A stretch of DNA of 64,000 bases from Ketogulonicigenium robustum (lineage in GTDB: Bacteria; Pseudomonadota; Alphaproteobacteria; Rhodobacterales; Rhodobacteraceae), in assembly GCF_002117445.1 (NCBI RefSeq), contig NZ_CP019937.1:71001-135000 (forward strand), read 5' to 3'. The number at the start of each line of letters is the position of its first letter. Positions within the stretch are counted from its first letter, which is position 1. Made by a program: the position numbers and the translations under genes. Under the pieces are notes generated by a model that was not told the DNA's origin, did no database searches, and saw only the letters and a list, made by a program, of their open reading frames with translations. Shown here in pieces: positions 17,175 through 26,961 of this stretch.

Positions 17175-17725
17175 GGGGGTGTGTCGACATCGCGCGCGGC
17201 GGTATCGTTCAGCGGCAGCAGTTGGCTGGGCGCGAGGCTTTGCAAAAACGCCCGTGCCCCACGGTCGCCCTTGGCCCCCGCGCGGGCGGCGGCGAAATCG
17301 GCCGCGTCCAGCACCATCGGCGGCATCCGCGCGCCGTCATGCACACATGCGGCGCTGCCCCCCATCGCAAGCAGGGATTGCAGCACGGGCGTGTCGATGC
17401 CGGGCATATCGCCCAAACATACCAACAGCCGCGCCGCGCCGATTGCGACGGCATGGTCGACCGCCGCCGCGAACGATGACGCCATCGGGAGCCCTGTCGG
17501 CAAGGTGATCGTTTGGAACGACGGCGGCACAAGGGCTGCGACCGCAGGGTCCGACACCACGGCGGCGCGGTGGTCTAGCGTCGCGCCGTGCAAGGCCGCC
17601 AGTGGCCAGCCCAACATGGGGCGTCCCTGCCACGGATAGGTCAGTTTGTTATCGGGCCCGAACCGGCGCGACAGGCCCGCCGCCAGCACAACACCCAGCG
17701 TGATGTCAGACGGTTGCGGCATCAT
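17171..17725 (-). CDS. Molybdenum cofactor nucleotidyltransferase-like protein (MocA/MobA family)
   Basis: NTP-transferase of 184 residues with the nucleotide-binding signature LGVVLAAGLSRRFGPDNKL and the LVCLGDMPGID motif that holds Mg-NTP. Proteins of this type add CMP to molybdopterin (MocA) for xanthine-oxidase-family enzymes. Its start overlaps the 3' end of xdhC-like by 20 bases, and the two hydroxylase subunits lie further upstream, so it is part of their maturation operon. Confidence 0.85.
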   Translation of the reverse strand: MMPQPSDITLGVVLAAGLSRRFGPDNKLTYPWQGRPMLGWPLAALHGATLDHRAAVVSDPAVAALVPPSFQTITLPTGLPMASSFAAAVDHAVAIGAARLLVCLGDMPGIDTPVLQSLLAMGGSAACVHDGARMPPMVLDAADFAAARAGAKGDRGARAFLQSLAPSQLLPLNDTAARDVDTPP

Positions 17726-18722
17726 ACTGCATCACCTCGGCCATGACCGAGATGGCAAGCGCCTGCGGGTCGCGGGTCGAATGGATCAACCCGATCGGGC
17801 CGTGGATGCGCGCCAGTTGAGTATCGGCCACACCGTCCAGCGAAAGTCGCGCAAGGCGGTTGCGCTGCGTGTTCCGGCTGCCCTGCGCCCCGATGTAGAA
17901 CGCGGGGGTTTGCAGCAGCGCTTGCAGGATTTCAGGCTCGTAATCGTGGTCGTGATAGAACAGCAGCGCGGCGGTGTGTGCATCAATGCCCAGCCGCGCG
18001 ATGTCAGCCATCCGGCCCAAGGGCTGTGCATTAAGGCCCGTGGCTGCCGCGATGTCCAGCGTGTTATCGGCATGCGACAGCAGGGTTTGACCATAGCCCA
18101 TGCTGTTGACAAGGCTGGCGAAAACAAGTGCCTCGGGTCCTGCCCCGAAAATGACGAAACGCAGGGGGGGCAAAAAGCCGGTCAAAAACCCGTTCGGGCC
18201 AAAGCCGGTTTGTGCATGATCTGTCAGCGACAGCCGGCCATCGGGCGACAGCAGCAGCGCTGTCGGCTGACGGGCCGCGCGGGCCTGTGACAACGACTGC
18301 AGTACAGGCATATCGTGCAGAGTGAATAGCGTGATTTCGGCGGCACCCCCGCACGGCAAGCGCAAGTCGAAAAATGGCGAGCCTTCCCCATACCGCAGCA
18401 GCGTGGGGGCGTTCGCAAGGCGTTGATCTGCGGCGCGCAGCACCAGATCAGCCTCGATACAGCCGGATGTAATGGCACCGGCAAAGCGCCCGTCGGGGGC
18501 GATCGCCATGGCGGTGCCGATATTGCGGTAGGCAGCCCCTTCGGTCTTGGTCAGCAGGGCGATGACCGTGCCTTCGCCAAATTGCAGGGCGGCTTCCCAC
18601 GGGTCGGCCATGGCGGGGTGAGCCGCCATGGCTGGTGTTGCGGGCATGGCCGTGCCGGTGGCGTGGGATTCCGTCGGAACCCCCGGCCATTCGCAGCTGA
18701 AACCGGCCATGCCGTTTGCCAT
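17706..18722 (-). CDS. XdhC/CoxI-family molybdoenzyme maturation factor
   Basis: Product of 338 residues. The N-terminal XdhC domain contains ALLTKTEGAAYRNIGTAMAI and GAITSGCIEADLVL; the conserved cysteine lies in SGC. The C-terminal part is a Rossmann-like domain (FVIFGAGPEALVFASLVNSMG). Relatives bind molybdenum cofactor, help its sulfuration and insert it into xanthine-dehydrogenase-family enzymes. The ATG lies only two bases after the stop of the large hydroxylase subunit. An Ala/Met/Pro-rich stretch of about 40 residues precedes the domain and is not typical of the family. Confidence 0.88.
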   Translation of the reverse strand: MANGMAGFSCEWPGVPTESHATGTAMPATPAMAAHPAMADPWEAALQFGEGTVIALLTKTEGAAYRNIGTAMAIAPDGRFAGAITSGCIEADLVLRAADQRLANAPTLLRYGEGSPFFDLRLPCGGAAEITLFTLHDMPVLQSLSQARAARQPTALLLSPDGRLSLTDHAQTGFGPNGFLTGFLPPLRFVIFGAGPEALVFASLVNSMGYGQTLLSHADNTLDIAAATGLNAQPLGRMADIARLGIDAHTAALLFYHDHDYEPEILQALLQTPAFYIGAQGSRNTQRNRLARLSLDGVADTQLARIHGPIGLIHSTRDPQALAISVMAEVMQYDAATV

Positions 18723-18724
18723 GA

Positions 18725-21067
18725 TCAGGCCTCCAGCGCGGCAAGCACGTCATCTGCCGTCATCGGCAGGTGGCGCATGCGGATGCCGGTGCCGTTGAAC
18801 AGGGCGTTGGCGATTGCGGGGGCAATCACGGTCACGCCCGGCTCGCCCAGGCCCACGGGGGCCTCGGTGCTTTCGACCAGTTCGATGTTGATTTCCGGCG
18901 GGGTGTCCATCAGGCGCAGCGGTGTGTAAGTGGCCAGGTTGCGGTCACGCACGGACCCGTTTTCGAAGGCGGTGCCTTCGAACAGCGCCATCGACACGCC
19001 CCACAGGGCGCCGCCTTGCAGCTGGGCATGGGCGCCATCAGGGTCGACCACGACGCCGCAGTCAACGACCATCCAGATCTTTTCGACCTTGATTTCGCCC
19101 CATTCTTTGTCGACCGCGATCTGCACGACAGCGGCAACCCAAGTCGGCATGCTGCGCGACTGGCCGAACGTGGTGGCGATCCCCATCGAGGACCCTTCGG
19201 GCAGCACGGCATTGCCGTAACCCGAAATCTCGGCCACGCGCTTGAGCACGGCGGCTTGGCGCGCCGCGCCGCCCTTGTCCAGCGGCGTGCTGCCTGCGTT
19301 GCGGCCCTCGGCTGTCAGATGGTCAAGGCGGAACTGCAGCGGGTCAACGCCTGCGTGGTGGGCGGCTTCGTCCATGAAGCTCTCCACGCCGAAGTTCGTC
19401 CAGCCCGGCGCAACCGACCGCAACCAACCCGGACGGAAGGTCTGCACTGCCAGATCGTTCGAAATCGCGCGCAGACGCTGGCCGCCGGTTTCGTACCAAT
19501 GGTCGGCCCCGTCGACCGCGAAGGGGTCGTAAGGCTCGTCATTCGTGCCCTTGGCCAAGCCGAGCGGCATGTTCGCTTTGGTCGGCCAGCCCGATGCGCA
19601 GGCCGTGTCCATCGCCAGCACCTTTTTGTCGGCGTCAAACGCCATGCGGAACTGCGATGTCGACGGCGAACGCGGGCCGTCGAATGCCACGTCATCCTCG
19701 CGCGAGAAGATCAGCTTGACCGGACGGCCGTCCAGCATTTGCGATGCCAGCGCGGCGGGCACGGCATAGTCGCCCGACAGACGACGACCAAAGCCGCCGC
19801 CCAGCATATAGCTGCGCATGATGACCTCGCCGTCGCCCACACCCAAAGCGGTCTGGAGCCACGGGATCGTCAGCGATTGCGCCTGGTTGCCGGTGTGGAC
19901 TTCCCAGATGCCGTCGTCGTTGCGGAAGGCCAGCGCGTTCAGAGGCTCCATTTGGAAGTGCAGAACGGTGGCGGTGGTGTAGGTCTGTTCCAGCACGCTG
20001 TCGGCGCTGGCGAAGATCGGGTCGACATCATTGTCGCCCACGTCCAGCGTGCTGCCGGATTTGGGGTCGGCGATCAGGCGGGCGTTTTCGGCTTGGAAGT
20101 CATCCTCGCCCAGATCGGCACCAAAGCCGGGGGTCCAGGTGACTTTGATGACCTTGGCAGCCTTTTTAGCGGCCCACAGCGAATCTGCGATGACCACGGC
20201 AAAGCCCGGTGCGATCCCCGAGGGGTCTTCCAGCTTCAGCGTTTGTTGATAGCCGCGGATCGATTTGGCTTCGCTGTCGTCGATCTCGGTGATGACCGAA
20301 CCATAGCGGGTCGGCGGAATCAGCGGGGCGCCGTAAACCATACCGTCGATCTTGGCGTCGATGCCGTAGATGGCCTTGCCGTTGACCTTGGTGGCAATGT
20401 CCAGCGCCTCGACGTCCTTGCCGACCAGCGTCAGCTCGGACAGGTCTTTCAGGGGCAGGGCGGCCAGCTCGTCCTCGGTAAAGGTGCGGTCGATGCCGTC
20501 GGCGACCAGTTCACCAAACGTGGCGGTGTGATCACCCGAGGTGACGGTGCCGTTGGCGACGGTGACGGTCGCAACATCGACATTCCACAGCGCGGCGGCC
20601 TTTTCAGCCAAGGCGACACGGCCAGCAGCGCCGGCCTGACGATAGATCGGCCAGCTTTGCGACACGGACCAGCTACCGCCGGTCATCATGAAGCCCCACT
20701 TGGGGTCGGTATCGACGTGCTCGATGCTGACGTCTTCCCAGTTCGCGCCCAGCTCGTCCGCCAGAATACGCGCGATCGCGGTGCCGACGTGCTGGCCCAT
20801 TTCGGCCTGCTTGATGTGGACGTTGACCTTGTTCGACGCGTCGATCCAGTACCAGATGGTCGGGTCAAAGCGCGAACCAGTGGGGGCAACCGGCACACCA
20901 TCTGCAGTCGCCGGATCCATCGCGGCGAGGCCCGAGCGCGGGAACCCGAAGGCTGCACCAGCCAGACCGGCCGAGATCAGAAAGCCACGGCGGGTCAGGT
21001 CAAGGCTGTTGGCCTTGCCGATGCCAAGGCGACGCAGGCCGCCAGCTTGGGTTTTGATGTCAGCCAT
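18725..21067 (-). CDS. Molybdopterin hydroxylase large subunit (IorB/aldehyde-oxidase type), Tat-exported
   Basis: Molybdenum-binding subunit of 780 residues. A twin-arginine signal ([18 protein letters not shown], residues about 23-40) shows Tat export of the folded enzyme. The chain has the IorB-like arrangement of molybdopterin-binding segments ([35 protein letters not shown]) and the catalytic glutamate in the near-C-terminal GLGEPGV. With the adjacent two-[2Fe-2S] subunit it would form a periplasmic two-subunit hydroxylase, like isoquinoline 1-oxidoreductase or membrane-linked aldehyde dehydrogenases. No FAD subunit is encoded nearby. The substrate is uncertain. Confidence 0.9.
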   Translation of the reverse strand: MADIKTQAGGLRRLGIGKANSLDLTRRGFLISAGLAGAAFGFPRSGLAAMDPATADGVPVAPTGSRFDPTIWYWIDASNKVNVHIKQAEMGQHVGTAIARILADELGANWEDVSIEHVDTDPKWGFMMTGGSWSVSQSWPIYRQAGAAGRVALAEKAAALWNVDVATVTVANGTVTSGDHTATFGELVADGIDRTFTEDELAALPLKDLSELTLVGKDVEALDIATKVNGKAIYGIDAKIDGMVYGAPLIPPTRYGSVITEIDDSEAKSIRGYQQTLKLEDPSGIAPGFAVVIADSLWAAKKAAKVIKVTWTPGFGADLGEDDFQAENARLIADPKSGSTLDVGDNDVDPIFASADSVLEQTYTTATVLHFQMEPLNALAFRNDDGIWEVHTGNQAQSLTIPWLQTALGVGDGEVIMRSYMLGGGFGRRLSGDYAVPAALASQMLDGRPVKLIFSREDDVAFDGPRSPSTSQFRMAFDADKKVLAMDTACASGWPTKANMPLGLAKGTNDEPYDPFAVDGADHWYETGGQRLRAISNDLAVQTFRPGWLRSVAPGWTNFGVESFMDEAAHHAGVDPLQFRLDHLTAEGRNAGSTPLDKGGAARQAAVLKRVAEISGYGNAVLPEGSSMGIATTFGQSRSMPTWVAAVVQIAVDKEWGEIKVEKIWMVVDCGVVVDPDGAHAQLQGGALWGVSMALFEGTAFENGSVRDRNLATYTPLRLMDTPPEINIELVESTEAPVGLGEPGVTVIAPAIANALFNGTGIRMRHLPMTADDVLAALEA

Positions 21068-21536
21068 TTTGAACAGCCCCCTCGTTGATGGCCGTCACGG
21101 CTTCGCGGACGGCTTGGCGGATGCGGACATAGGTCATGCAGCGGCACAGGTTGCCGGTCATGGCCTGATCGATTTCTTGATCGGTCGGGTTCGGGTTGCC
21201 GGCCAGCAGCGATGCAGCCTGCATGATCTGACCCGACTGGCAATAGCCACACTGCGGCACGCGCAAGCTGCGCCAAGCCTCTTGCACGGGGTGGCTGTCA
21301 TCTTCGGACAGACCTTCGATCGTGGTGATCTTGACACCAGCGGCCTGTGCGACAGTCGTCACGCACGACCGGCGAGCAACACCGTCGATATGCACGGTGC
21401 ACGCGCCGCACATGCCGATGCCGCAGCCGAATTTGGTGCCGGTCATGCCCAGCTCTTCACGGATCACCCACAGCAGCGGGGTGTCGTCGTCAACGTCAAC
21501 GCTGACGTTCTGACCGTTGATCGATAGCTCGAACAT
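21060..21536 (-). CDS. Molybdopterin hydroxylase [2Fe-2S] subunit (IorA/CoxS type)
   Basis: Ferredoxin-like subunit of 158 residues with eight cluster cysteines. The plant-type cluster has Cys38, Cys43, Cys46 and Cys58 ([15 protein letters not shown]...SC); the second cluster has Cys96, Cys99, Cys131 and Cys133 (QCGYC...CRC). It has no leader and is probably co-exported with the Tat-bearing large subunit, whose ATG overlaps its 3' end by 8 bases. It passes electrons from molybdenum to an external acceptor. Confidence 0.93.
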   Translation of the reverse strand: MFELSINGQNVSVDVDDDTPLLWVIREELGMTGTKFGCGIGMCGACTVHIDGVARRSCVTTVAQAAGVKITTIEGLSEDDSHPVQEAWRSLRVPQCGYCQSGQIMQAASLLAGNPNPTDQEIDQAMTGNLCRCMTYVRIRQAVREAVTAINEGAVQNG

Positions 21537-22140
21537 GGTACCTTCCTTTTCTCAGTGGGTTACCGTTTGGTTATGCGCATGTCCGGCCCAATTGGTCCGG
21601 GCACTGAGGGCTGGCCCAGCGGGGCACAGGCGATCGGCGCGAAAGGTTTTGCATGGGGTGCCGGCCCAAAGGGAATTCTTCGGCGCATGAAGCGCAGATT
21701 TTTGACAGCGATATGTCCGAACGGCTATTTCGTGTATTGCGTCAGGGGCGGCCCACATGTTAGAAAGTCCACAGTCCGAAACCGTGGGCGTCCCGTTTGT
21801 GTGGGGCGTCTGGTTAGCGGATAGGGCATGTGATTCGGCTGCTGGCATTGCGCCAATACCCCTAGCTTTACGGCTTGCGGTGGTGCCGCAGCCTGTTGCG
21901 AAGTGATGTGATATTAGCACGTCATCGCGGCGACCAGAATGGCTATCCTGCGACAATCTGTACACCTCTGTCTTTTACCGACAGTTCCAGTCAGGATTTC
22001 GGCCGTGTTGCGCGGAAGTCGCTGGAAAGGTGTACTTTTATCACGGTTCCGTAATTTCGCGATCGGCCATTCACCGCCTGTGGGGCAACCAGTTGCCCCC
22101 ATCGCGTTGAAAAATCGAGAAATAGTGATATGTCTATGGC
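21537..22140. other. Intergenic region between divergent hydroxylase and trehalose operons
   Basis: About 600 bases without a gene I can support. It must hold the promoters of the minus-strand hydroxylase operon and of otsB; the otsB-proximal third is AT-richer. I see no repeat, riboswitch or RNA gene in it. Confidence 0.5.
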
Positions 22141-22995
22141 ATGAGCATAGACAACCGACAAACGGCCGCAGCGGCTGACGGTAGCGAATTGCCAGCCAAG
22201 CTCACGGGCCCTTCCCCTGTGCCGCACGCGTTTGACGTGTCCAACGGGGCCATCGACGCATCTGCAAGCGTCGCGCCGCACCCTGCCGACTGGGCGTTTT
22301 TTCTGGATTTAGACGGGACCCTGTTGGATCTGGCCGAAGCACCCGATGCCGTCCGCCCCGCCGATGACCTGCAGCACGTGCTGACAACGCTAGAGGCCGC
22401 ATCCGGCGGGGCGCTTGCCATCGTCACCGGGCGCGCGGTCAGTTTCGTTGACCAGCTTTTCGCCGGCCATAGTTTTACAGTTGCAGGTTTGCACGGGGCG
22501 CAACTGCGCCTGCAGGGGCAGGGCGCGCCCGCTATCGCCGCGCGGCCCGCTGGCTTTGTGGCTGGGGCGCGTTTGGCGCGGGCGGCAGCGCAAAATGGAG
22601 TGCTATTTGAAGATAAAGGCGATGCTTTTGCGCTGCACTACCGCCAAGCGCCCGCTGCCGCCAAAGATGTGCATGCCGTGATGACCCGTGCCCAGCAGCT
22701 TGCAGGCGCGGATTATAAACTGCGCCCTGGCAAGTTTGTTGTCGAACTGGCCCCCGCACGGCAGGACAAGGGCGACGCCCTGCGCCATTTGATGACGCTT
22801 GCCCCGTTTCTGGGGCGGCGGCCGTTTGCCGCAGGCGATGATGTTACCGACGAGGCTATGTTCAAAGCGGCGCGCGATTTGGGCGGCTTTGGCCTGCGCG
22901 TCGGCGCGCGCGCCGATTTGGCCGGAAGTGCCGCCGCGATGGGCCTGCCGAACGCCGCCGCTTTTCGCCACTGGATAAGGAGCTTGACCCCATGA
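22141..22995 (+). CDS. otsB: Trehalose-6-phosphate phosphatase
   Basis: HAD-superfamily phosphatase of 284 residues that removes phosphate from trehalose 6-phosphate, the last step of trehalose synthesis. The catalytic motif is FFLDLDGTLLDLA near residue 57; VTGRAVSFVDQLF and GDDVTDEAMF are the other conserved motifs. An N-terminal extension of about 50 residues precedes the HAD fold. The stop forms ATGA with a 16-codon frame leading into otsA, so the two are co-transcribed. Trehalose serves mainly as an osmoprotectant. Confidence 0.94.
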   Translation: MSIDNRQTAAAADGSELPAKLTGPSPVPHAFDVSNGAIDASASVAPHPADWAFFLDLDGTLLDLAEAPDAVRPADDLQHVLTTLEAASGGALAIVTGRAVSFVDQLFAGHSFTVAGLHGAQLRLQGQGAPAIAARPAGFVAGARLARAAAQNGVLFEDKGDAFALHYRQAPAAAKDVHAVMTRAQQLAGADYKLRPGKFVVELAPARQDKGDALRHLMTLAPFLGRRPFAAGDDVTDEAMFKAARDLGGFGLRVGARADLAGSAAAMGLPNAAAFRHWIRSLTP

Positions 22996-23042
22996 GCCGC
23001 CGCCACATTCTGCCTTGCGCACCGCAGGCGGCACAGGAATGA
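22992..23042 (+). CDS. Possible 16-codon coupling ORF between otsB and otsA
   Basis: An ATG at 22992 overlaps the otsB stop (ATGA), and its own TGA at 23040-23042 overlaps the otsA ATG at 23039. The 16-residue product starts with MSRR, similar to the MSRL start of otsA. Double end-to-start overlap is what a translational-coupling mini-ORF would show, but it may also be an accident of a GC-rich junction. Confidence 0.3.
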   Translation: MSRRHILPCAPQAAQE

Positions 23043-24439
23043 GCCGCCTTGTTGTCGTCTCGAACCGCGTTCCCAACCCTGATCGTCCTGCCGCAGGTGG
23101 CCTTGCCGTTGCGGTGCAAGCCGCGCTGCGCGAACGTGGGGGTATCTGGATGGGCTGGTCCGGCAAATCGTCGGGCACGCGCGACCCCGGCCCCCTGTCC
23201 ATCCGGCAGGAAGAGGCAATCACCTACGCCCTGACCGATCTGTCTGAACGGGATTTATCCGAATATTATCAAGGATTTGCCAACAGTGTGCTTTGGCCGC
23301 TGTGTCATTACCGTATTGATCTGACCGATTACGCGCGCCGCGATGCAGCGGGATATTTCCGCGTGAACCGCCTGTTCGCCGAACGGCTGGCCCCGCTGCT
23401 GCGCCCTGACGATGTAATCTGGATTCACGACTACCACATGATTCCGCTGGCAGCCGAGTTGCGGCAGATGGGGATCACCAATCAGATCGGGTTCTTTCTG
23501 CACATCCCGTGGCCTGCGCCGGATGTCTATCTGACGCTGCCCGTGGCCGAGCGCTTGCTGCAGTCGATGACCGCGTATGACTTGGTCGGGTTTCAAACCG
23601 AGCACGATGCGGAAAACTTCGCCCTATGCCTGCGTCGCAGCCGCGTGGCGCAGCCTGTCGCGGGCGTGCCCGACACATTCGCCACGCCCGACCGCCGCTT
23701 TGTCGTACGCGACTTTCCGATTGGCATCGATGTCAGCGCGTTTTCCCGCACCGCGCAAAACGCCATGCGCAACCCCGCGATGCGCAAGTTCCAGCAGTCG
23801 CTGGGCGATCAGCAGCTGCTGGTGGGGGTCGACCGTCTGGACTACACCAAAGGCATCCCCCAACGGATCGAGGGGTATCGCCATTTTCTAGAAAACAATC
23901 CGGCATGGATCGGCAAGGTCAGCTACCTGCAGATCACCCCGACCAGCCGCGAGGGCGTGGCCGAGTACGACGCCCTGCAACGTGAGGTCGCTGAACTAGC
24001 GGGCCGATTGGCGGGGCAAATGGGGCGTCTGGATTGGACACCGATGCGCTATATGAACCGTGCCTTCGGGCAACACGTTCTGGCGGGTGTCTACCGCATG
24101 GCCCATGCGGCGCTGGTGACACCGCTGCGCGACGGGATGAATCTGGTGGCCAAGGAATACGTCGCCGCCCAAGATCCTGCGGACCCCGGCGTTCTGATCT
24201 TGTCGCGTTTCGCGGGGGCCGCCCAAACGATGGAGGGCGGGGCGTTGCTTGTGAACCCCTATGATTCCGAGGCGATCGCCAACGCTATCGCGCAGGCCGT
24301 CTCGATGCCGTTGGAGCGGCGCCAGCAGCTTTATTCCCGCGCGTTCGCGGCGCTGCAGGAGACAGACGTATTCGTTTGGTGCGCCGATTTTCTGGCGGCG
24401 CTAACCCCTCAGCCTGCTGCGCTTTTACCCGAGGCTTAG
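23039..24439 (+). CDS. otsA: Trehalose-6-phosphate synthase
   Basis: GT20 glycosyltransferase of 466 residues joining UDP-glucose (or another NDP-glucose) with glucose 6-phosphate. Signature regions: GGLAVAVQAAL with WMGWSG at the N terminus, WIHDYHMIPL, FFLHIPWP, VDRLDYTKGIPQRI for sugar-nucleotide binding, and PLRDGMNLVAKEYVA near the C terminus. ATG 23039 is chosen because MSRLVVVSNRVPNP matches the family start; the in-frame frame opening at 23015 adds nothing conserved. It ends nine bases before the convergent mipZ stop. Confidence 0.95.
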   Translation: MSRLVVVSNRVPNPDRPAAGGLAVAVQAALRERGGIWMGWSGKSSGTRDPGPLSIRQEEAITYALTDLSERDLSEYYQGFANSVLWPLCHYRIDLTDYARRDAAGYFRVNRLFAERLAPLLRPDDVIWIHDYHMIPLAAELRQMGITNQIGFFLHIPWPAPDVYLTLPVAERLLQSMTAYDLVGFQTEHDAENFALCLRRSRVAQPVAGVPDTFATPDRRFVVRDFPIGIDVSAFSRTAQNAMRNPAMRKFQQSLGDQQLLVGVDRLDYTKGIPQRIEGYRHFLENNPAWIGKVSYLQITPTSREGVAEYDALQREVAELAGRLAGQMGRLDWTPMRYMNRAFGQHVLAGVYRMAHAALVTPLRDGMNLVAKEYVAAQDPADPGVLILSRFAGAAQTMEGGALLVNPYDSEAIANAIAQAVSMPLERRQQLYSRAFAALQETDVFVWCADFLAALTPQPAALLPEA

Positions 24440-24447
24440 CGCAGTAC

Positions 24448-25251
24448 CTAAAAGTCGGGTGTCACGCCCGGCAGGTTCAGCGTCTTGATCAGTTCGCGCA
24501 GCTCTTGCCGCGCGGACAGGTTCGAGATGCTGAGGCTGCCGCCGCCAATATCGCGCAGGTCCAGCAGCGTCAGGCCGCGCGGGAATAGTTCGCGAAAAAT
24601 CACCCGCTCGGAAAAGCCGGGCGATGTGCGAAAGCCGATGCGTTTGGATAGGCGGTCGACGGCGCTTTCCATCTTTTGCTTGTTGTTCATGTTCTGCGCG
24701 CCGACGCGGTTGCGCAATACGACCCAATCCAGTGGCGTCAGGCCTGCTGTGGCGCGGCGTTGGCGGGCCGCCCATACCATTTCCGAATAGACCGAAGGGC
24801 CGATGATCTTTTCGCCATCACTGTCGATGCGCGCCAGCAGATCGAAGTCGATGAAGCTGTCGTTCAGGGGGGTGACGAGCGTATCGGCCAGCGAATGGGC
24901 CAGTTGCGCCAGCCGCGTGTGCGAGCCGGGGCAGTCGATCAAGATGAAATCCGACACAGGCTCCAGCGCGGCGACGGCTTCGGAAAACAGCCGGTCAAGT
25001 TCGGCATCGTCCGCCTGCTGCGGGTCCATGGACGGAAGCTCGACATAGATCGGGGTGGGCAGCTGCAGGCCCTCGGCCTCCATGAAATCGGTGCGGTTTT
25101 CAATGTAGCGGCCAAGGCTTTTTTGCCGCAGGTCCAAATCCATCACACCAATACGGTGCCCCATCCGCGCCAGCGCCGTCGCCACATGCATCGAGACGGT
25201 GGATTTCCCCGCGCCCCCCTTTTCATTGCCCACGACGATGATATGCGCCAT
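24448..25251 (-). CDS. mipZ: MipZ-type ParA ATPase, division-site regulator
   Basis: P-loop ATPase of 267 residues. The deviant Walker A motif VVGNEKGGAGKST is at residues 6-18, followed by GVMDLDLRQKSL and DFILIDCPGSHTRLAQLAHSLADTLVTPLNDSFIDFDLLARID. The IENR and LNDSF segments are typical of alphaproteobacterial MipZ, which forms polar gradients through ParB and inhibits FtsZ away from midcell. Its presence fits a lineage without MinCDE. It is a single gene, divergent from the DEAD-box helicase. Confidence 0.92.
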   Translation of the reverse strand: MAHIIVVGNEKGGAGKSTVSMHVATALARMGHRIGVMDLDLRQKSLGRYIENRTDFMEAEGLQLPTPIYVELPSMDPQQADDAELDRLFSEAVAALEPVSDFILIDCPGSHTRLAQLAHSLADTLVTPLNDSFIDFDLLARIDSDGEKIIGPSVYSEMVWAARQRRATAGLTPLDWVVLRNRVGAQNMNNKQKMESAVDRLSKRIGFRTSPGFSERVIFRELFPRGLTLLDLRDIGGGSLSISNLSARQELRELIKTLNLPGVTPDF

Positions 25252-25615
25252 CCGCGATTTTCCCGTATCGTTTCTGCGGCCGAACCGGCCCCGTTGCGGC
25301 GGTTATGCGACGGCGCCGCGCCAAACGGAAGGTGCCATCGGCGCAAATCCGTCAGGTGGCGCGACGATGCAACGCATTGGCCCGCCCTTGACTTTTACAC
25401 CGATCACGCGCATCTGACACGTAACCCGACCCGTCTGCCGCGTGAGCAGCGCGCCCCTTTGGCGCAATCGGCCGGGCACAGTTCCCATCTTCACGCGGGG
25501 GGACGCGCAGCTAGATGCCGCGCATGCCCGAAGTGGTCGTGACCTGTCCTTGTGTGGCGGGGTGCGGCCTGCACCCTGACCTGCCGCACGTTTGCGGCCC
25601 TATGAAAGAATTTCG
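25252..25615. other. Divergent promoter region between mipZ and helicase
   Basis: 364 bases with no supported gene. It should contain promoters in both directions and possibly a long 5' leader for the helicase, which is common in cold-induced DEAD-box genes. I see no clear hairpin or repeat. Confidence 0.5.
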
Positions 25616-26887
25616 ATGGATTTCGATATGCTGGGCTTGTCGCCCAGACTCACAAAAGCTTTGGCTGAACTGGGCATTACCGCCCCGACCCCGATTCAGG
25701 CGCAGGCGATTCCGCATGCGATGAACGGCCGCGACGTGCTGGGCCTGGCCCAGACCGGCACCGGTAAAACTGCAGCATTCGGCCTGCCCATGATCGATGC
25801 GTTGATCAAGGATTCGCGCCGCGCCCAAGCCAAGGGCGCCCGTGCGCTCGTGCTGGCCCCGACGCGCGAGCTGGCCAAGCAGATCGCGGAAAATCTGGCC
25901 GCCTACACCAAGGATTCGCACCTGAAGACGGTTGTCGTCACGGGCGGCGCCGGCATTGGCGGGCAGATCCAGCGGATGGAACGTGGCACGGCCATTCTGG
26001 TCGCCACCCCCGGCCGCCTGATCGACCTGCTGGACCGCAAGGCGATCGACCTGTCGCAGACCGAATTCCTGGTGCTGGACGAGGCTGACCAGATGCTCGA
26101 TCTGGGGTTCATCCACGCGCTGCGCCGCATTGCGCCGCTGCTGCCTGCCAGCCGCCAGACCATGCTGTTCTCGGCCACTATGCCCAAGCAGATGGAAGAA
26201 CTTGCCGCGTCGTTCCTAACGAACCCTGTGCGCGTGCAAGTGAACCCGCCGGGGCAAGCTGCCACCAAGATCACCCAATCGGTGCACTTCGTGGCCAGCC
26301 GCGCCAAGACCGACCTGCTGATCGAGCTGCTGGACAAGCATCGTGACGAGCTGGCGCTGGTCTTTGGCCGCACCAAGCACGGTATGGAAAAGCTGGCCAA
26401 GCAGCTGGAAAACGCAGGCTATGCGGTCGCCGCAATCCACGGCAACAAGAGCCAAGGCCAACGTGACCGTGCCTTGCGCGACTTCCGCGCGGGCACGCTG
26501 CGCGTTCTGGTTGCCACCGACGTGGCCGCGCGCGGTCTGGATATTCCGGACGTGCGTTATGTTTATAACTACGAGCTGCCGAACGTGCCGGACAACTATG
26601 TCCACCGCATCGGCCGCACCGCGCGTGCGGGCAAAGATGGCCAAGCCGTGGCCTTCTGCGCACCGGACGAGATGGGCGATCTGCGCGACATCCAGAAGGT
26701 GATGAAGATCTCGATCCCCGTCGCATCGGGTGCGCCGTGGGAAGTGCCGAACGATGGCGGTGCCAAGAAGAACAACGGCGGCCGTCGCCCGTTCAAAAGC
26801 GGTGGGGGCAAGCCCCAAGGCGAAGGTCGCCCGCAAGGGCAGCCGCAACGCCGCCGCCGCCCGCAAGGCGCGAAATCGGCCGCATGA
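25616..26887 (+). CDS. rhlE: DEAD-box ATP-dependent RNA helicase (RhlE-like)
   Basis: RNA helicase of 423 residues from ATG 25616; an in-frame TTG at 25592 is possible but less likely. Motifs in order: Q motif ITAPTPIQAQAI, motif I AQTGTGKT (46-53), PTRELA, VATPGRL, VLDEADQM, SAT, and HRIGRTARAG. The C-terminal tail (GGAKKNNGGRRPFKSGGGKPQGEGRPQGQPQRRRRPQ) is basic and glycine-rich, as in RhlE proteins that act in RNA unwinding and ribosome assembly. A strong terminator follows at once. Confidence 0.93.
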   Translation: MDFDMLGLSPRLTKALAELGITAPTPIQAQAIPHAMNGRDVLGLAQTGTGKTAAFGLPMIDALIKDSRRAQAKGARALVLAPTRELAKQIAENLAAYTKDSHLKTVVVTGGAGIGGQIQRMERGTAILVATPGRLIDLLDRKAIDLSQTEFLVLDEADQMLDLGFIHALRRIAPLLPASRQTMLFSATMPKQMEELAASFLTNPVRVQVNPPGQAATKITQSVHFVASRAKTDLLIELLDKHRDELALVFGRTKHGMEKLAKQLENAGYAVAAIHGNKSQGQRDRALRDFRAGTLRVLVATDVAARGLDIPDVRYVYNYELPNVPDNYVHRIGRTARAGKDGQAVAFCAPDEMGDLRDIQKVMKISIPVASGAPWEVPNDGGAKKNNGGRRPFKSGGGKPQGEGRPQGQPQRRRRPQGAKSAA

Positions 26888-26888
26888 C

Positions 26889-26915
26889 GGAAAGGGGGCC
26901 TCGGCCCCCTTTTTA
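26889..26915 (+). terminator. Rho-independent terminator after rhlE
   Basis: A GC hairpin AAAGGGGGCC/GGCCCCCTTT with a very short loop is followed by TTTTTA. It begins a few bases after the helicase stop. Confidence 0.85.
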
Positions 26916-26961
26916 TTTGCCCGCGCGGCCGCTAATTCTGCCGGACAGGAGGGCGTAGATC

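Noticed and set aside
18770..21088. 772-codon open frame antisense to the molybdenum hydroxylase gene
   Set aside because: Long antisense frames are common in GC-rich genes; it has no conserved motif, and the minus-strand product is clearly real.
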